DNA of 64,000 bases, taken from assembly GCA_028023455.1 (NCBI GenBank), contig JAQFVV010006543.1, positions 682,001 through 746,000 of the forward strand, in the 5' to 3' direction. Positions 46,686 to 58,424 of this stretch are shown here, piece after piece. The notes under the pieces were generated by a model, which was given only the letters and a program-made list of their open reading frames with translations, was not told where the DNA came from and made no database searches. How positions within the stretch are numbered: the first letter of the stretch is position 1; each line of letters starts with the position of its first letter. This DNA comes from Epiperipatus broadwayi. Taxonomy: Eukaryota > Onychophora > Udeonychophora > Euonychophora > Peripatidae. The position numbers were made by a program, and so were the translations under genes.

Positions 46686-47644
46686 TATTCCTTTTTACAT
46701 TTTTTTTTGAGGGAAATTATAAATTTTTTTATAAAATAAATATATATAAAATTTTTTTTATTAATTGCTATAAAATTTTAAAATATCCAAAAACCTTTTC
46801 CACACCCACATTAATCTCTACGTTTTAATACCACACTTGTTTTCGCTCATAAATTAGACATTTATATTTAATTATCTGCTGATACTTACCTTTCACATCT
46901 TGATCATCTCATGCACAAAAGAATTGACATGCAGAGGTAAGAACAATATACAATCATATATAAGTATTACACTTTAATAAACTTCAAATATATCTGCAAT
47001 ACTCTATATACAAATGCATGATAATCCCTGTGTTTTAACAATGAACTCTTTTTAGATATGCATCCAATCTTATATTTCTAAAAATTACAACTAGCATACA
47101 ACCTAATTTGAAATATACAGTTGCAGGCATTGGGGGGGGGGGGGTTGTAATTGTTACTAGTACACTGGCATGTGGATAGAGAGGGATGAAGAATTAAAAG
47201 ATGGAAATTGCTGTGTGGCTGTATAAATATATATTTGAACTTTATAAAATTGAAAATCTATACAGTTGAAACAATTTAAAACTCATAAATGTTTCTATTA
47301 AAAGATGGTTGTTATGAATAAATACAAATTATATATATATATAATAAAATATTCTTATACAAACGATAAAAAATATCCAGTGGAATTTAATTAATTTATA
47401 CCGCTACTTAGAATTTAGTGTTAGCTAACATGGAATTTCATTATCCTAGCTTTTAAATTGTACAGTTGATATATCAAGTAATGGATCTATACATTTACTT
47501 GAACATTATTGATTCATTGATTAGAATTGTTGTCTGAATAAGTAATATGCAGTGCATTTTGACTTTTCCCTTTCTGATTACCATTTTCATAGGTCAAACA
47601 ATTTTGAAATTTTAACATATCAGAGGCATTCTACATAAATATAT
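46686..47644. other. AT-rich DNA with a G13 run
   Basis: An uninterrupted run of about 13 G lies near 47132-47145, and TA repeats lie near 47333-47346. No gene recognised. Confidence 0.45.
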
Positions 47645-47735
47645 ATTGAAATAGGCTAAACTCTCCATACAGTAGTGCCACTCAGTGCAAGCCAGAGTAA
47701 TTAATGGATGCCAGAAGGGTTGTGCATAAAATGTC
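47645..47735 (+). repeat. Family A fragment
   Basis: AATAGGCTAAACTCTCCATA, CAGTAGTGCCACTCAGTGCA, AGCCAGAGTAATTAATGGAT and TTGTGCATAAAAT, then similarity ends abruptly. Confidence 0.85.
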
Positions 47736-48330
47736 TATTTATGGTATGTAAGAAAAGAATAGTATGCATTATGCATGTTAGATGTTTTTGAGGGTTTTTT
47801 CAAATGTAGAAGGAAGATCATTACATGGATAATCCTGATCTTTATTGTGGCTGAAAATGACTTCTGAGTTGAGTGTTTTAAAACATCTGTTATTTTTTTG
47901 ATTCAAAAAGAGAGGTCTGGGTATAACTTTATAATACTGAGAATTTACATGGATTGGAATTTGCCTGTTGTTAATTACAAATAGAAAAATTCAAAAGAAC
48001 TATTGATATCTTTTACCTTTGAAAATATTTGTGTCATTGTAAATACAGTATTTATATACACTAATATATAATTGTGCAGTCATAGCATATCCATGTGCTG
48101 TGCTTATGAGACCTGGATTCAAAATCAGACTAAGCAAACCTTGAAAAATATTTTGATTTTTTTCAGATGCCTGATCTATATCCACTTAGCTATCCATCCA
48201 ATATTGATCAGTAAATATGTATCTACCTACTTTTAGTTAGAATGCAAATAAATATGAAAAAATGCTCAAATTTTCCCTGCTTAGTGATTGAAAAGCCTAA
48301 TGAATTATGCCTTTTGCAGTGCACTAATTA
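47736..48330. other. No gene seen
   Basis: A minus-strand open frame at 48000-48185 has no recognisable domain. Confidence 0.35.
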
Positions 48331-48339
48331 AAAACTATA

Positions 48340-48910
48340 TATATATATTGCTATACTAGATTTAACTCAGACTTTCAAGCTCCCTGCAGTTATGCACTCT
48401 ATCTTATACAACTTGATCTCTAATATACATATTTCGTGCTGAACTAGCACTCATCAGTTGATCCACTCACCATCTCCCACACATATATACAGTCAGTGCT
48501 CAGTTTAGATTAAGATAGCAAATCTTCAAACTTTAATGGACAAGCTCCAATCTTCTCCACCCTCCAACTCTTTAGCCATTCATATCATTGAAAATCTGAT
48601 GATGGAACACTCAAAGCGCTTGTTGATGCTCATATGGCTTTAAGCCACTCTGGGTGGAGAAGGTTGAAGCTTGTCCATTAAAGTTTGAAGATTTGCGATC
48701 TTAATATAAACTGAGCACTAATTGAATATATGTGTGGGAGATGGTGACCTGGACCAACTGATGAGTTCTGGTTCAGCATGAAATACATATATTGGAGATT
48801 ATTTATCTTTATCACATATATGTTTTCATGTATATCAGTTGTATAAGTTGGAGGGCATAGCTTTAGGAAGCTTTAAAGTGTAAGTTCAAATCCTTTATAA
48901 TTACATTAAA
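48340..48910. repeat. Family B palindrome, most complete copy
   Basis: Left arm about 48345-48590, right arm about 48640-48905. Blocks, inverted between arms: GACTTTCAAGCTCCCTGCAG, ATCTTATACAACTTGATCTC, GTGCTGAACTAGCACTCATC, CACCATCTCCCACACATATA, GTGCTCAGTTTAGATTAAGA and TTTAATGGACAAGCTCCAAT. The centre has CTGATGA (48596-48602), T, GGAACACTC, AAAGCGCTTG, an eroded form of the family C hairpin motif. It starts at a TA run. Confidence 0.85.
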
Positions 48911-48949
48911 TTTAGTATAGTCAATATATTTGAATATTACATATTCTAC

Positions 48950-49372
48950 CCGTCTCTTTTGTGTATTTAAATGGGTATATTAAGGTCCTATATGTGAGAG
49001 GTCAGAGTGACTTAAATTGAACATGGATATGACAATAATATTGGCATGAAAAGGGCTTTGAGTGTTCCATCATCAAATTTTCAATGGTATGCATGACTGA
49101 AGAGGTAGAGGGTGGAGACAGTTGAAGCTTCTTTATTAAAGTTTGAAGATTTGCTATCTTAATTTAAACTGAGCACTGAATGTATATATTTGTGTGAGAT
49201 GGGAATCTGGACCAACTGATGGGTGCTGATTCAACACAATATATATATATATATACACGAGATTATTTATCTTTTTCACATGTATGTGGTTTTGTGTATC
49301 AGTTGTATATGATGAAGTACATAGCTGTATGGAGCTTGAAAGTCTGGGTTCAAGTCCCTTATAATTATGTAT
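48950..49372 (+). repeat. Family B right half next to a ribosomal P1 fragment
   Basis: Shares AGGTCCTATATGTGAGAGGT, AATAATATTGGCATGAAAAG, AGTTTGAAGATTTGCTATCT, GGACCAACTGATGGGTGCTG and GAGCTTGAAAGTCTGGGTTC with other B copies. It ends in TATAATTATGTATATAT directly beside the P1 fragment. Confidence 0.8.
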
Positions 49373-49381
49373 ATATCCTGC

Positions 49382-49510
49382 CCAGAATGGTTCAATACCC
49401 ACATTTGCTGCTTTTAAGATGGTGGCTATTTTTTCACCAGTAATTACAACATCATCATCTTGAAGAATAAGAGCGCTGTAAACATAAGCAAACTTGTCCC
49501 TGGATACCAT
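49382..49510 (-). pseudogene. RPLP1: Ribosomal protein P1 N-terminal fragment
   Basis: From an ATG at 49510 the minus strand reads MVSRDKFAYVYSALILQDDD, continues VVITGEKIATILKAANVGIE and ends PFW. This is the conserved N-terminal dimerisation domain of the acidic 60S stalk protein P1 (SELAxxYSALIL...VEPFW). The family is about 110 residues, and only the first 43 are here. After PFW the frame enters family B sequence. A C/T-rich run ending CTTTTCTTTTAG lies about 20 bases before the ATG, in keeping with a transcript-like 5' end or splice acceptor. The C-terminal acidic tail is absent, so this is a captured or retrocopied fragment and not a working gene. Confidence 0.85.
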
Positions 49511-49565
49511 TTTTAATAAATAAGGGCTAAAAGAAAAGATTTAAAGTAGAATTAAAGTCATTTAG

Positions 49566-49674
49566 GAATGAGCATATTTGCACTCTTATTCTTCAAGATG
49601 ATGTGGTTCCAATTAACAGTGGAAAAAATGCCACCATCTTAAAAGCAGCAAATGTAGGTGTTGAACCATTCTGA
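49566..49674 (+). pseudogene. RPLP1: Ribosomal protein P1 fragment, inverted partner
   Basis: The plus strand reads TLILQDDVVPINSGKNATIL then KAANVGVEPF and a stop where W should be. Relative to its partner at 49382-49510 it lacks one aspartate codon and has lost the open start. It is inverted relative to the partner with a spacer of about 55 bases, and both stop matching at the same codon, so the pair arose by inverted duplication of one truncated fragment. Confidence 0.8.
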
Positions 49675-50095
49675 CCATTGGAACATATTGATATAAAATC
49701 ACTAATTATATATATACAATATTAAAAAAAATCTAAGATTTGTTAATACTTTAGAGTACTGCAAGTTGCTAAACATCAACCCTATATGGTGAAGCAATTT
49801 GGTATGTGTATATGAAAGAGTTCTTCTATGTGATATTTGCCATGAATTATACAATACTCATACAGAGACAAATCATAAAAAGAAATGATAGTTTAATGTT
49901 ACTAATTTCTGAATTTGATGGTCTAAGTTTATTTTATATAATTGTGACATGTTCCCAATCACTAAAAACTATCTTCAAAGGCAAAGTAAAGTCTTAAAAA
50001 TTTTCACAATTTAATCAACCTCACTCAGTTATTTCATTATTTGTCTTGTTTTAAAAAATTCTGCTCAATGATATATAAAAATTATATATATATAT
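49675..50095. other. AT-rich DNA, no gene seen
   Basis: An open frame at 49806-49997 has no recognisable domain. TA runs lie near 50078-50095. Confidence 0.35.
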
Positions 50096-50099
50096 AACA

Positions 50100-50509
50100 T
50101 TTTAAATACAAGTATATTTTATATACCTGGTGACTAGATGTAATATAGGGGATTTGAACACAGACTTTCAAACTTCCTTCAGCCATCTACTCTATCTTAT
50201 ACAACCAATACAATCCATCATCAGATTTTCAATGGTATGGATGGCCAAAATGTTGGAGGATGGAGTAGATTGAAGCTTGTCCATTAAAGTGTGAAGAGTT
50301 TCTATCTTGATATAAACTGAGCACTGGTCATATATGTATGTGGGAGATAATTCAGACCAAGTGATGAGTGCTGGTTCAGCATGAAATAATTTGAGAATAT
50401 TTATCTTTTTTACATGTATGTGGTCATGTGTATTGGTTATGTAAGGTAGAATGGATGGCTGAAGGGAGTTTGAAAGTGTGTGTTCAAGTCTCCTATATTA
50501 TATATATAT
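50100..50509. repeat. Family B palindrome with short left arm
   Basis: ACACAGACTTTCAAACTTCC, TTCAGCCATCTACTC and ATCTTATACAACC (left, 50158-50206) pair with GGTTATGTAAGGTAGAATGG, GGCTGAAGGGAGTTTGAAAG and GTGTGTTCAAGTC (right, 50435-50490). It ends in TATATATATAT, immediately followed by repeat H. Confidence 0.8.
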
Positions 50510-53370
50510 TGTAACCAGTTGGATTTCATGGCACACAGTAATATAGTTGTGTATGTGCATATATATATAAAGTAATGGAAAAGTAGAAATAAACACAGAC
50601 AAATTTTTGTAGATAATTTTCTTCATTTCCTGGAATAAAAGTAATAAAGAAAGAGTAATAACTCTAAATTTAAAACAGAATTTTAGTATAAATTAAAACA
50701 TTTAAAATTGTCCAAATAAATATTAATGTAGTATTATTATTCTGATTTTGAAATTTAAAAACAAGTATAGTATTTTGAAATCTTTTAATTAATTGGTAAA
50801 TTATCTATTTTTAAAATTTTTTGTATATCATACCTTGATAAAACTTCAAACTTGCTTTTGAAAGGATTAGTGATCTTTTTGAAAAGAAAAAAAACTTTTC
50901 AATTAAAATGTTTTTATCACCTCAGATGCTCATAAAAATGCTGATAAAAATATTAGTTCAGTTTTGAGAAGCAGAGGACAAATTGGCCAGCTGTAAAGTT
51001 TGGACAGTAATTTTTTTTTAAGACAGTTCTTGTCTCAATATTTTTCTGAAGCAGTTGCCTAGCATAGTTGGTTTTTGGAGAGTTATAAAAAAATAGCCCC
51101 CATGAAGATGTAGCTGAAGTCAAGACAGTAGATTTTGTAGTGAGCAGTCTACTAGTTCTATATACTGGAGTTTTGATTCATTCGAAGACTGGGTCAACTT
51201 CAAAATGGATCAAGTAGCCTATACAAATGTGTTCTAGGAAACAGCTTGATGGCCTGTAGCTTATCAGAACCTAGACCAAAGGGAAGTGATGCAATGCCAA
51301 CATACCTGATTATGACTTTCCCAATGCTTACAATTGCCTGACAATTCTAGACAGAAGGGAGCTCATGGCATGCCAACAAATTATCTGAATTATACTTATC
51401 TTGATTATGACAATCACCAAAACCAAGCTCATGAAGAGAAAATTTGATGAAAATGGTATAAGTATGCTGCTGTTTATCTAGACATGCAGGGAACCATGGA
51501 TAAATCTGTTGCATGTATATACACAGTTATTTTATTTTAATATTCTTTGGTCTGAAATGATATTTTAAAAATTAGAGATATATAAAATGATTTTATTTTT
51601 CATTTATTAAAAAAAAAGAGAAAGAGATTTTAAAAGTGAAACAAATGCAAATAATTTTGTTCAGGTAAAAAAAATCAAAAAGTAAAGAAGACAATTCTAA
51701 AAGCATTGATAATTAATTAATCAACAATTAATTAATTTTGAGCTGTCAAAATTGACTTATTTCCTTTTTAAAAAAACAACTATAATTAGTTAAGAGTAAC
51801 CTGATAAAAAATATGTTTTAGAGTAATCTGTCAAAAAGTATTAAATAATAAAATATACCTGCTGAAGGATTTAACTTTTATCAGCAGTCAAGAATTGGTT
51901 TTTTTTTTTTAAAAAAAAAAAAAGAGAGAGAGAGAGAGAGATTAAACTGTTATGAAAGGATTAAGCAACATGATTTTATATTTTTTGAATAACTTATTGT
52001 TGTATCAAACTAAAATATGTAACCTTAATGTGTGCATAAATGGCTAAATGCAAACACATATATATTAAATCTTGTCCTATAAAATGAAATTCATTTATAT
52101 AATTAATCAATTATTATATCACATATATGTGTGCAGATTATATATATGTATTTTGAGTAAATCTATTAGGACATTTATATACAATGTAATCGTTTTTTAT
52201 TATTTAATGCCAATTCAAAGATGTCCAAGTTGTTCACTCTCTGTGCATATATATATATATTAAGGAGTGCCAAATAGATTTTTATATGCAAATTTCAATC
52301 ATTTTTAGTAATAAAATTAGAAGTGTGTGTGGTGCTGGAAAGAGAAGCTATAATAATTATTCTTATAAGTCTATACAAAAGTTACCAGCTAAGCACTTTC
52401 AAGGTATGTTGCCTCATATAAATGTCAATTCAAAAATGTTCATTTTATATTAAGCTATATGTCTGTGTTCTGTCTGGCTTTAAATAAACTTTTAAATCAG
52501 GGTAATAACTTGAATTTTGTAAATCACATATATGTAAATCACAATGTGATATTTTTTATTATTGTATGTTAATCAAAATCAGAAGGCTTCTAATTGTAGA
52601 GCCTTATTCTAATGACCTTAATATTATTTTAAATGTTGTTAATAAATTGAATTCAATTGTTAAAATTGTATTGCATCATCTCTTGATCACCATAAAAATT
52701 ATAGAGCTTATGTTCTCTGAACTATATTTGAGTGTAACTGTTGAATATATGAATGGGGATGTTTGTTTAGTGCTTAAATGGAATTGAGTATGACATTGTC
52801 CTGGTTTGGCACAAAGAGAATATTCTTTAAAACCCCTGCACTACATTTTATTTTAGTTTAGTCTTATTAGAAATTAACTTTATAATGGCCAGTACTTTAA
52901 TGTACTAACTAGCCAGAGCATTGATAATCATCAGCAGGTTTTAATATCCCAGCATTATTGCTTTTATGGTTGTATATTCTTATGGATTAGCATATAGTTT
53001 GTATATCAAAATTATATTTAAATAATTGTCCTAGCTGGCAAAGGCTAAATAGTTACGATTGGTCTATAGAAGATCCATTTCCAATCCAATCCCCAGATTG
53101 ACTGTTGATTTATATTTTTATTGCTCAAATCCAGTTACAAGATGGACTGTTGATTTGTTTGATTTATGGATCGCTCATGATGATGAATGGTTATTTTGAG
53201 TACTACATACTTATAATGCTGGTGAATTTACAGTTAATCATAGTGACTCTAAGGAGTAGCTGGCTGATCTCAGAGATCTCATTATCTCATGCTCTACAAT
53301 ATATAAAATTACTTATACATATATTTTGTGATATTAAACATTTCTTTAATATCTTTTACTTTAAATCTTA
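50510..53370 (+). repeat. Long repeat H, copy 1
   Basis: Begins TGTAACCAGTTGGATTTCAT, followed by GGCACACAG, ATAAACACAGACA, TTGTAGATA and TTTTAGTATAAATTAAAACA. Further shared blocks with 62.07-64 kb: CAGTTCTTGTCTCAATATTT, GAAGACTGGGTCAACTT, AATGGATCAA, CCAGCATTATTG and CCATTTCCAATCCA. Relative to copy 2 it holds about 0.9 kb extra (about 51930-52850), which includes a GA microsatellite at 51924-51941. No coding domain recognised. The class is unknown. Confidence 0.8.
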
Positions 53371-53938
53371 GTTTAATACTTCATTATTTCAATACTTTAA
53401 TATTATATCTAATAATATCATGATATCATATATTAAATTGAATCATTTGAAATATCTTGTTGAAATGGGGTTGACAATGATTTGCCATCACTCCATGTAT
53501 GATACCCTGACCATATCCTGTTACAATATGTATAATTGTAACTGAATAAAAATAAGGATACGTTTTTCTTTTAATGGCCTATAGATTTGGAGCCATTTGT
53601 AACTGAATAAGAATGATGACTATGGGAAATGAAAACTTTAATATAATCTCAATATAGCTCAATAGTTGATCACCATTTGTAACTGAATAAAAATATGGGT
53701 TACATTGTATCGTTAGTCATAGTCTAATTAAATGTGAACCAAGGAAGAGCAATCATTATTTAATAAAGCCTGTGAATTATAGCATCATTTGTAACAGAAT
53801 GAAATTAATAAACTATACAAAAGTGAATATCAGTCAATGAATAACAATCTAATACTTAATTGAATAAAACTGATAAAAATTTTTGTTGTAACCTCATGAA
53901 TTCAAAAGCATTTAGAATGAATAGATAACAAGCAAAAT
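53371..53938. other. AT-rich DNA with recurring short motif
   Basis: TTGTAACTGAATAA or close variants occur near 53535, 53598, 53674 and 53786, and again near 55376 and 56125. No gene seen. Confidence 0.5.
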
Positions 53939-53954
53939 CATTATTTCCAACTAT

Positions 53955-54591
53955 AAACATCACATGATCACCATTTCCTATGATTGCTTATAACTGTTAT
54001 CAAAACAGGCAAAACCTACATTACCACTCAGTGCAAGCCAGAGTAATCAATAGATGCCAGAAGGCTTGTGCATAAAATCCCCATCTAGTGCTTACTCATT
54101 CAATATCCCCAGACTAGTTTCTGGCTTGTAGCCTTCATCAGCGAGGAGTCTTGGATCTGAGAGCACTGCACCTAGATCTCATGATCTAATGCAATCCTCC
54201 AGCAGCCATTTAATCTCTACTTAGCTACAAAACTATGAGTACTAAATTGAAAACCCTAATATTTTCAATCCAAGCTCTCATTAGCCTATATAATCATATA
54301 AGTCTGAACTCAGTTCAGGGCCCATACATTTTGGTGACTTTGGTTTTTTAATAACCATAGCTACCACTATCACATAATCACCATTTCCTATGCTTGCTCA
54401 TAACTGTTATCAAAACAGGCAAAACTCTCTACACGTATTGCCACTCAGTGCAAACCAAGGGCACAAGCCAGAAACTAATCTGGGGATATTGGATGAGTAG
54501 TCAGCAGATGGGGATTTTATGCACAAGCCTTCTGGCATCCATTGATTACTCTGGCTTGCACTCAATGGCAATATGTGTAGAGAGTTTTGCC
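53955..54591. repeat. Family A foldback with imperfect 16-bp target duplication
   Basis: Starts AAACATCACATGATCACC, the complement of the usual right end, and stops within an arm at GAGAGTTTTGCC. CATTATTTCCAACTAT (53939-53954) and CATTATTTCACACTAT (54592-54607) flank it, differing at two positions. A second internal end-like block, CACATAATCACCATTTCC, lies at 54371. The minus-strand motif near 54118-54146 has CTGATGA, A, a four-base stem GGCT/AGCC, A, GAAAC. Confidence 0.82.
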
Positions 54592-54607
54592 CATTATTTC
54601 ACACTAT

Positions 54608-55395
54608 CCTAAAATATGAGCATTATTTGCAATAGATTAAAGATGAAGCAATGAAACCAAACATAATCTTTTAAACAACAATTTATGCCTATTTATATAA
54701 TCCATTTATAATTCATATAATAAAATTAATGATAATTCAATGGATAAGCTTTAATATTCCTTATGTATCAAAACCCTGTCTATAATAATACAAACTTATA
54801 CTAAAATTAAATGTTATTTATATTTAAATAAAATAATTCATGGAGAGATGAGATAATAATTATAATATGCCTGCAAATGTAAAATATCAATGATATCTAA
54901 ATAAATAGATAACTCAATAATTGATTTGCAATTAGAATTAAATAAAAGTACTGCTAACTCACCCATGCTATTCCATTAATATCAATATACTCTTATTAAT
55001 TTAATCAATTATAATAAAATTAAATACTTAATAATAATACAAAATAAATTAACCTATCCTTCCAGTTTCACCATCTTAAAATACTATAAAATCAAATCAT
55101 CTTATTAGATAATATTTAAATTTATAATATCCAATCACATTAATATATAAAATAAATGAAAGATTTTTATTTGATACTTATTTCAGCACAATTGACAAAT
55201 CATATCCAATTACTCTTCAGTTTAATAAAGCTAGGTTATTAAAATTTTAGACTATAATTGTCAGTGTGTGAAAGATTATTATTGTTTATTATAATCAAAT
55301 ATTAACATTAAAATTTAATATTTAAACTGAATTTACATTAATGAACTGTAAATATAATTAAAGCAAATCAATATAATTTGTAACAGAATAAAATA
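54608..55395. other. Very AT-rich DNA, no gene seen
   Basis: Nothing recognised. Confidence 0.4.
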
Positions 55396-55399
55396 TATT

Positions 55400-56120
55400 A
55401 TTATCAACTCTGAACTCAAGACTTTCAAGCATCCATCAACTATCCACACTATCTCATACCCCTGATATACATGACCACATACATGTAGAAAAGATAAATT
55501 ATCACCAATATATGTATTTCATGCTAAACTAGCACTCATCAGTTGATTCAGATTATCATCTCCCACACACATACATATAATGAGTGCTCTGTTTACAATT
55601 AGGCTCCAGGTATGTGAAGAGTGCCTATATTTCAAATATTTACACATTAAGCCTGAATCCTGCCCATCCCTCTTCTATGTATGTAAATGAATAAGGTCCT
55701 ATATATGAGGAGTCAGAATGACTTTAGGTCAACATGGGCATGGAATAATATTGGCATCAGTATGGGATTTGGGCTTTCATCATCAGATTTTCAATGGTAT
55801 GGGTGGCTGAAGAGTTGAAGGTTGGAGTGGATTGAAGTCTGTCCATTAAAGTATGAAGATTTGCTATCTTAATATCAATTGAGCACTGATTATATATATG
55901 TGTGGGAGATGATAATCTGGACCAACTAATGGGTGCTGATTTAGCATGAAATACTTATATTGGTGATTATTTATCTTTTCTACATGTATGTGGTCATATG
56001 TATCAGTGGTATGAGATAGTATGGACAGTTGAAGGGTGCTTGAAAATATGAGTTCAAATCCTCTATATTTACAATCAGGCTCCAGATATATGAAGAGTGC
56101 CTGTATTTCAAATATTTATT
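55400..56120. repeat. Family B palindrome with flanking direct repeat
   Basis: Left arm 55411-55600 (ATACCCCTGATATACATGAC, GCTAAACTAGCACTCATCAG, CATCTCCCACACACATAC), right arm about 55855-56070. CAATTAGGCTCCAGGTATGT (55596) and CAATCAGGCTCCAGATATAT (56071), each followed by GAAGAGTGCCT and ATTTCAAATATTTA, form a direct repeat. The internal ATGGGCATGGAATAATATTG block matches 49.0 kb. Confidence 0.8.
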
Positions 56121-56509
56121 ATCAACTCTATAACTGAATAAGATTATGATCTTTAAGGTTATATATTGACAATATAATATTCACTTTAATCAATAATGAT
56201 TTTAAAATAAAATAGCCGAACATTTAATTGCAATTACTTTTATTCATTTTCAATGATTATCATATTAGTACCTTTATTAATTATCAATTCATATATAATT
56301 TCCATCTTAATATAATTGTTACATGTTATTAACAAAATAATTACAATAAGCTTCTAATTACTTATTAAATATTTTAAAATGTCAAATCAATTAATTTATT
56401 GATATATAAAAATCTATTCCTGGTCAGATAATAAATGTTAAATTCAATACAAAGAAAATAATATGTAGTTATACTCTCTTACCCATCCTATGGTTGGACT
56501 TTTGAACTA
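56121..56509. other. Very AT-rich DNA, no gene seen
   Basis: Nothing recognised beyond the end of the family B copy. Confidence 0.4.
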
Positions 56510-56511
56510 TT

Positions 56512-57502
56512 TTGTAGCTGCTTCTGGATCTCGTTTTATGCAGTAGATAGGTTCCACAGAAAACCCGCATTAAAAAAAATCGCACAAAAATAGACTTAAT
56601 TTATCTTGAAAAATGGGGGATAGGATCTGTAATTTTTAGAATTCACATAAAAACAAAGCAACAAAGAAAAATTACTTTAAAATTCACATTAAAAAAATAA
56701 GCAAATAAAGTATGACTAATAAAAAATTTCAAATATTTGGAAAAAATTAATACAAAACAAACTTTTTTTACTTTTTTTATTAACTACAGTATTTAATTTT
56801 ACATTTTTCATACATATTTTAATCATTACCGATAGCATTCATTTGTAAACTGTTAAGAAATCAGATTCGATGTGATGTGATGTATTGTAGCTTCTCCTTA
56901 AACGAAATCAAGAATCAGCAATTATGTCCATAAAAACCTGTTAGCCACTTTATTTTTATTCGTGATGTGATGTGCAACTAGCACCACTTTTAGTTTTGTG
57001 CTGTGTTAATGGTTTTCTGTTTCTATATTTAAAAAATGAGATCATAATCAAAACAAAAAAATTATACATTATCATTAGAAAGATTATTTTCAGTATATAA
57101 AATCTTTGTTTTTTATTTTAAAAATCTAAAAGATTATTTATTTCTGTTATATATAACAAAATATACATTTTAAAAGTTTAATTTTTTTGAATATTTATTG
57201 CGATATTTTTATATGTAAGTATAAATCTATTATTATTATTATTTACTTATTAGTATAAATAGGTTATTTACATAGAAGATAAAATTCTTAAATACAGTTT
57301 CTGGCCATATTCACGTTAACTGCCAATATAACATATTTTTGAAAGAAAAAAAAAGTATTTCAAGTGAAAATAAGTTATTAATAATTTAAATTTTTTGATA
57401 TCTAATAAATATAGTGAAATATGAAAGATATTAAGAAGAAACATGAATCGCATAACTTCAAAATTGCATTAAAATAATCCGCATAAAACGAGACCCAGGT
57501 GT
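56512..57502 (-). mobile_element. Second pogo/Tigger-like non-autonomous element
   Basis: The right end CATAAAACGAGACCCAGGTG (ending 57502) is followed by TA and equals the left end of the 24-kb element in reverse. The left end has TGGATCTCGTTTTATGCAG, a diverged terminal repeat, preceded by TA. Internal blocks in reverse order relative to the 24-kb copy include GCACAAAAATAGACTTAATT and GTAGCTTCTCCTTAAACGAA. It contains part of the same LINE-2-derived segment (AAAACCTGTTAGCCACTTTA). No open transposase. Confidence 0.8.
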
Positions 57503-58123
57503 ATAATCCATTCACAAATTATATCTTATCCAAATACCATTAACCAATAAATTTGCATTGTAAAAGTAAATGATAGCCAAACAAGTTTAATTGTTTTAAA
57601 TTAATCCAAAATATATTAATAAATGGATATAAATTAAAATCAAAAATATGTATGACAAATAAACATTTAAAATATATACATATGAAGCCATTATGCTTTA
57701 TGCAATAGGTTTTCAATTGACATCAATTCTTTTTAAATTAAATAGATGATTGATTGTATATCCAAGTTCACCTATAAAATGCCAAAACTAAACATGCATA
57801 TTTATCTAATGTAGGCATGTTGTAACACATATGCGCTTTTCAAAATATAAGAGAGTCAAGGACATTCTTAATCTTCATATACAAAAAAATATACAGTTAA
57901 TGGAAATAAAAATATACTAAAGATGAATCTATCTAATATGTGAGATTAATTTGTAATCAATGAATAGGAAGATAAATATTTTTTAAAATTAAAATAATTA
58001 CTAAGTTATGACATATAAATTTGAATTTAAAAAACAACATAACATTCTTATACTTTAAGCATGTAAAATTAATCTCTACTTAATTTAAATTATACTACCA
58101 TTTATATCCTATGCAGCAGCAGC
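57503..58123. other. AT-rich DNA, no gene seen
   Basis: Nothing recognised. Confidence 0.4.

Positions 58124-58203
<80 letters not shown>
58124..58203 (+). repeat. (TAA)n microsatellite
   Basis: About 80 bases of uninterrupted ATA/TAA triplets, the longest pure microsatellite in the window. Confidence 0.95.
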
Positions 58204-58204
<1 letters not shown>

Positions 58205-58424
58205 TCAATTCTTTGTTTATTTATTTAATGTATATATCAACAGCATTTAGGCAATTATAGATTGCACAGTAATGTAATTATTATTTACAAATCTAAATAA
58301 GCATTAAAAAACAAAAAATAATAATACCAATAAAATGCACAAATAAATAAAAGGCAATATATCAAATGAAATTAAGGATAATATTTTTTAATAATAATAA
58401 TAATTGGTTGTAAGGAGATTATAT

